Positions 60,974 through 64,000 of a stretch of DNA of 64,000 bases are shown here, piece after piece. The notes under the pieces are model-generated. The model searched no databases, was not told the DNA's origin, and saw only the letters and a list, made by a program, of their open reading frames with translations. Position 1 is the first letter of the stretch; every line of letters begins with the position of its first letter. The position numbers and the translations under genes are program-made. Source of the stretch: Gp13-AA77 sp035946735 (lineage in GTDB: Bacteria > Acidobacteriota > Terriglobia > UBA7540); the NCBI GenBank assembly GCA_035946735.1, contig DASYYZ010000047.1, positions 1-64,000 on the forward strand. The letters are read 5' to 3'.

Positions 60974-61381
60974 ATGAAAAGCCAGGTTCTCAGCATTTTT
61001 GCGGTACTCGCCGCGCTCGTGGCACAGTCAGCGATCATCCTGGCCGTGCCGGCGCGGACTGCGTCCGACACGTTCCTCATGTCGGCGTTTCCGTCCACAA
61101 CCGAAACGTGGCCGCTTGGCCCGATAGCCCAATACACCGTCGGTCTTTCTTCGGCCGGCGGTTGGTCGGGCAATGTCGCGCTAACCTGCCACACGAATTC
61201 CCCTGATGTCAGTTGCTCGGTGTCGCCGTCCTCGGTGAAGGTCAATCGGGAACTCGCGGTCTCAGTGCAGGTTACGGCAACACCGGGCGGCAAGGCCAAA
61301 GGGGCTTACGCCATCAGCATCGCCGGCAGTTCTGGCGAGGGCGCCAGCAAAAGTACGGCGGTGACCCTCATTGTGCGTTAG
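60974..61381 (+). CDS. Small secreted Ig-like/beta-sandwich protein
   Basis: This 135-residue protein begins with a signal peptide (MKSQVLSIFAVLAALVAQSA) and has AAGGAGAG upstream of its ATG. The mature part, about 105 residues, resembles the proline/glycine-bracketed repeat domains seen in acidobacterial secreted proteins: GPIAQYTVGLSSAGGWSGNV, ALTCHTNSPDVSCSVSPSSV, VTATPGGKAKGAYAISIAGS, ending TAVTLIVR. Two Cys in adjacent strands could form a disulfide. It is a single stand-alone domain, probably a binding or structural protein in the envelope. No specific function can be given. Confidence 0.7.
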   Translation: MKSQVLSIFAVLAALVAQSAIILAVPARTASDTFLMSAFPSTTETWPLGPIAQYTVGLSSAGGWSGNVALTCHTNSPDVSCSVSPSSVKVNRELAVSVQVTATPGGKAKGAYAISIAGSSGEGASKSTAVTLIVR

Positions 61382-61399
61382 GTGCAACTTCAATCGGCC

Positions 61400-61429
61400 G
61401 GCGCGGGTCTAGCGCAATTGGCCCGCGCC
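61400..61429 (+). terminator. GC-rich hairpin after the secreted Ig-like gene
   Basis: GGCGCGGG (61400-61407) and CCCGCGCC (61422-61429) form a perfect 8-bp stem 19 bp after the stop. There is no following T-run, so it is at best a Rho-assisted terminator or an mRNA-stabilising hairpin between this gene and the next. Confidence 0.35.
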
Positions 61430-61512
61430 TCCGAAGGGAGCGTACCGCAGACCGCACTTCGCAATCCTGCGTCGGATTCATGGTTCCGGCAAGTCCACAA
61501 AGGAGGATCGAA

Positions 61513-61803
61513 ATGCAAGAAGGGGAGCCGTACTTCGAGCTGGTTGTAGTTGCCGAGCTCATTGAGCAGGAGTTTGCCGACCTGCGCCAGAGCCTCGATC
61601 TCCGGAAACAAGTGATCGACCACTGCCGCGACTTTCCCATGCCGCCGCAAGACGTCGTTGATCAGCTGCGGGTCAGTGGGGACGAGATACTGCGCAAACT
61701 CGGCGAAATCAACCGGCTGGTGAGGGGGAGGGAGGCCACGTTCACGCCACCGCCCGCCGCCATCGTGCCGAGCCGGCGCAGCCGCTCCGCATCGCAGAGC
61801 TGA
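61513..61803 (+). CDS. Small acidic-helical protein, unknown function
   Basis: ATG 61513 has an excellent AAGGAGGA seven bases upstream and gives 96 residues. The protein is helical and charged (FELVVVAELIEQEFADLRQS, LDLRKQVIDHCRDFPMPPQD, VVDQLRVSGDEILRKLGEIN) with a Pro-rich, Arg/Ser-rich tail (TPPPAAIVPSRRSRSASQS). There is no signal peptide or membrane segment. The 61213 in-frame start is rejected because it would overlap the upstream gene. I do not recognise a family. Confidence 0.6.
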   Translation: MQEGEPYFELVVVAELIEQEFADLRQSLDLRKQVIDHCRDFPMPPQDVVDQLRVSGDEILRKLGEINRLVRGREATFTPPPAAIVPSRRSRSASQS

Positions 61804-61944
61804 AAAGGGCCGCACCCAGGACATGCGGCTAGAGGTAACGAATGGAGGTAGCAGCACGGCGAGCGAGCGTTCTCCTGAGGAATGGAGACGGAACGTTCAG
61901 GCGGCAAAGAACTACGGTGTAGGAAAGGAAAGGACTACAGGATG

Positions 61945-62030
61945 CAGTGACAACGACTCGCTGTAGCGGCGGTCTGGGACCGCCGTCCCTCTGCGCTCAT
62001 AGAGCGCCGCTACAGAAATCGTTGTCCCTG
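61945..62030. repeat. Intergenic palindromic repeat related to the kinase insert
   Basis: The core 61961-62015 begins CTGTAGCGGC, contains GGCGGTCTGGGACCGCC, and ends GCCGCTACAG, the same terminal decamers as the 105-bp insert in the kinase gene. Outer arms GACAACGA (61949-61956) and TCGTTGTC (62019-62026) are also perfect complements, and the similarity extends a few bases further. It is a REP-like nested hairpin in the gap between the small helical protein and the phospholipase gene. The remainder of 61804-62111 shows no gene. Confidence 0.6.
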
Positions 62031-62111
62031 TATTGGGCATTCATCGGTTGTAGCTTCGCTTAGAAGGTAGTCACCGAAATTCGACACCCAACGAAAGGGG
62101 GGTTTGCACCC

Positions 62112-64000
62112 ATGCAGCATACGTGTGTTCGCATCCAAAAGCTTGCCTGTAAGGTGATCTTTATCGCAGTCGGCCTGACGATCGTGCCCTGGAACGCGAA
62201 ATCTCAGGAAGGACCCAGCGCCCACGCCCAAGCCGGCATCCAAGTCGCCGGCCAGGGTATGCTGGAAGCTGCAGGGCCGACCGACTTCCAGTCTGCCATT
62301 CAGCACATCGTCTTCATCGTCAAAGAGAACCGAAGCTTTGATCAAATGTTCGGGACTTTTCCTGGAGCGGATGGCGCCACCAGCGGCACGATCTCCACCG
62401 GGCAGGTCCTGCCTCTCGGATTGACTCCAGACGCCATTCCCCGCGACATGGGCCACACGTGGATCGCCGCGAACGGCGCCATCGATTACGGGAAGATGGA
62501 CCACTTCGACCTAATCACGAACGGAGGCAATTGTACCGTCAACGGCGATTACCTTTGCCTGACGCAGCAGAATCAGACAACGATCCCGAACTACTTCGCT
62601 TACGCCACGAATTTCGTGCTGGCCGATCATATGTTCTCATCATTGAGAGGCCCAAGTTTTCCGAATCATCTTTATACGGTCGCAGCGCAGAGCGGCGGAG
62701 CCATTGATAATCCGCCGGCTAATGAGCGCTGGGGTTGCGATTCTCCTTCGGGGGCGACCGTCCCTGTCGCCGATCAGAATGGCAATCTGACCTACCAATA
62801 TCCATGCTTTGACTTCGAAACCATCGCAGACCTTCTCCAGAACGCAGGCATTTCCTGGAAGTATTACGCACAGACCGGATCGGTCTGGAATGCGCTCGAT
62901 GCCATCAACCACATCCGGAACGGCTCACTGTGGAACACCAACATCGCGCCGGATACCCAGTTCATTACCGATGCCCAGAACGGCCAGTTGCCCGCTGTCA
63001 GTTGGGTGATTGCCCCGGGGGGTTCGAGCGAACACCCATCGAACAGCACTTGCGCCGGAGAGAACTGGAGCGTGAATCAGATCAACGCGGTCATGGGGAA
63101 TCAAACCGAGTGGAACTCGACTGCGATCTTCCTCGCCTGGGACGACTTTGGCGGATTCTACGATCACCTGGCGCCGCCCGACTCCGACCAGTACGGTTTG
63201 GGTCCGCGCGTGCCGCTGCTGATCATTTCCCCCTACGCCAAGGCAGGCTACATTTCTCATAGCACCTACGAATTCTCCTCTTTCCTTAAGTTTGTGGAGG
63301 AGCGCTTCCAGTTGACCGCGCTCACGGAACGGGACGCAAACGCGAATGACATGCTGGATGCTTTCAATTTCACGCAAGCAGCCCTTTCACCGCAGATCCT
63401 CCAGGCGCGCCACTGCCCACCGGCTTCTACGACGAACCTGACTTTCCACCAGCCTCAAACAGTCGCCACGCCCAGCCCCGGCTTGGCGGTGTTTCTGAGC
63501 AACTACAACTCGACATCAATGACGATCTCCAGCGTCACGACCAGCGGCGACTTCTCTCAAACCAACAATTGTCCAGCTAGTCTGCTCGGCTGGAACCCCG
63601 AGAAAGTAGTTCCGTCCTGCACCATCACGGTGACTTTCACCCCGACTGCCGGCGGAACACGCACCGGCACGCTCACCCTGGTTGACAGCGACTCCAGCAG
63701 TCCGCAAACGGTGGGTTTGAGCGGGGTGGGAACGGAAGTCTCGGTTCCAGTACCGCCACTCAATTTCGGGACGGTGGTGGTGGGTTCCAGCAGCTCGCCG
63801 AAATCCGCTACGCTCACCAACCGCGGGAGCTCCGCACTCAGTATCACCAAGGTCGCGATCAGCGGAGACTACAGTGAGACGAACAACTGCGGCAGCAGCC
63901 TGGGCGCGGGTGCGAGCTGCGCCATAACGGTTACTTTCAAGCCCACTACTACTGGGACCCGCTTCGGCATGGTGACGATCACAGACAGTGACGGTAGCGG
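62112..64000 (+). CDS. Phospholipase C/phosphoesterase-family protein with choice-of-anchor D repeats, partial
   Basis: The frame from ATG 62112 runs off the right edge after 629 complete codons. A signal-like segment (CKVIFIAVGLTIVPWNAKSQ) is followed by the bacterial phosphoesterase domain (phospholipase C/AcpA family): IVFIVKENRSFDQMFGTFPG with the metal-binding Glu-Asn, VLADHMFSSLRGPSFPNHLY, SSEHPSNSTCAGENW and FLAWDDFGGFYDHLAPPDSD. From about residue 440 there are at least two ASPM-SPD-2-Hydin-like choice-of-anchor D domains (VALSNY-type, VTFTPTAGGTRTGTLTLVDS; ISGDYSETNNCGSSLGAGAS). It is probably an extracellular acid phosphatase or phospholipase. No Shine-Dalgarno is obvious. Confidence 0.88.
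   Translation, partial: MQHTCVRIQKLACKVIFIAVGLTIVPWNAKSQEGPSAHAQAGIQVAGQGMLEAAGPTDFQSAIQHIVFIVKENRSFDQMFGTFPGADGATSGTISTGQVLPLGLTPDAIPRDMGHTWIAANGAIDYGKMDHFDLITNGGNCTVNGDYLCLTQQNQTTIPNYFAYATNFVLADHMFSSLRGPSFPNHLYTVAAQSGGAIDNPPANERWGCDSPSGATVPVADQNGNLTYQYPCFDFETIADLLQNAGISWKYYAQTGSVWNALDAINHIRNGSLWNTNIAPDTQFITDAQNGQLPAVSWVIAPGGSSEHPSNSTCAGENWSVNQINAVMGNQTEWNSTAIFLAWDDFGGFYDHLAPPDSDQYGLGPRVPLLIISPYAKAGYISHSTYEFSSFLKFVEERFQLTALTERDANANDMLDAFNFTQAALSPQILQARHCPPASTTNLTFHQPQTVATPSPGLAVFLSNYNSTSMTISSVTTSGDFSQTNNCPASLLGWNPEKVVPSCTITVTFTPTAGGTRTGTLTLVDSDSSSPQTVGLSGVGTEVSVPVPPLNFGTVVVGSSSSPKSATLTNRGSSALSITKVAISGDYSETNNCGSSLGAGASCAITVTFKPTTTGTRFGMVTITDSDGS

Noticed and set aside
1..64000. CRISPR arrays, rRNA or complete prophage
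   Set aside because: No regularly spaced direct repeats, no conserved rRNA segments and no phage structural genes were seen on reading both strands.

Overview
The window looks like a chromosomal segment of an Acidobacteriota bacterium, probably a Solibacter/Bryobacter-like soil lineage. This is inferred from protein families and not tested by alignment. The indicators are a large duplicated-permease (ADOP-type) MacB/FtsX protein, Oar-like TonB-dependent receptors with an N-terminal carboxypeptidase-regulatory domain, regulators that join an OmpR/PhoB-type winged helix to TPR or to a Ser/Thr kinase with a PD40 propeller, GloVer-repeat secreted proteins, many secreted esterases and peptidases, high GC, and frequent GTG/TTG starts.

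Layout. 0-2.2 kb: a partial secreted or membrane protein leaving the left edge, then two tandem paralogous secreted proteins with glycine zippers. 2.5-7.8 kb (all minus): a conserved housekeeping block of miaB, a small coiled-coil protein, a bifunctional-nuclease-family protein, parA, parB, a small unknown protein and a YpdA-type disulfide reductase, several overlapping by a few bases. 7.9-16.2 kb (minus): SDR, tannase-like esterase, a membrane-Nudix fusion, orphan pyrR, a GMC/gluconate-dehydrogenase-subunit-3 pair, and an unknown exported protein. 16.5-21.5 kb: a radical SAM protein with an apparent 3' frameshift, a Cys-rich secreted hydrolase-like protein, and an O-methyltransferase and dienelactone hydrolase lying between two remnants of the same tyrosine-recombinase family. 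21.6-26.5 kb: a winged-helix/TPR regulator divergent from a GloVer protein and its truncated copy. 26.5-32 kb: a patchwork of small genes (DHFR-family, ACT-ACT, winged helix, amidohydrolase, XRE regulator), a 124-bp MITE-like element and an integrase pseudogene. 32-45 kb: a frameshifted amidohydrolase, a full TonB-dependent receptor, a broken PIG-L deacetylase, a polysaccharide-deacetylase-like Tat protein, the ADOP permease, an ADHFE1-like transhydrogenase and a TPR protein with two retropepsin-like domains. 45-55 kb: CocE-type hydrolase, S9 peptidase, beta-propeller protein, GH78 rhamnosidase and a broken DUF1905 gene. 55-64 kb: a 5'-truncated TonB receptor, a winged-helix/kinase/propeller fusion, two small proteins and a phospholipase C-family protein leaving the right edge.

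The overall picture is polymer and glycoside scavenging in the periplasm (rhamnosidase, esterases, peptidases, receptors) under one-component and kinase control, on a background of decayed mobile DNA. Two themes stand out. First, palindromic repeat elements occur between genes and also in frame inside two regulatory proteins, one of them in a kinase activation loop. Second, single-base frameshifts are concentrated in the accessory right-hand three quarters of the window, while the housekeeping block is intact. I did not find a CRISPR array, rRNA, tRNA, or a complete mobile element.
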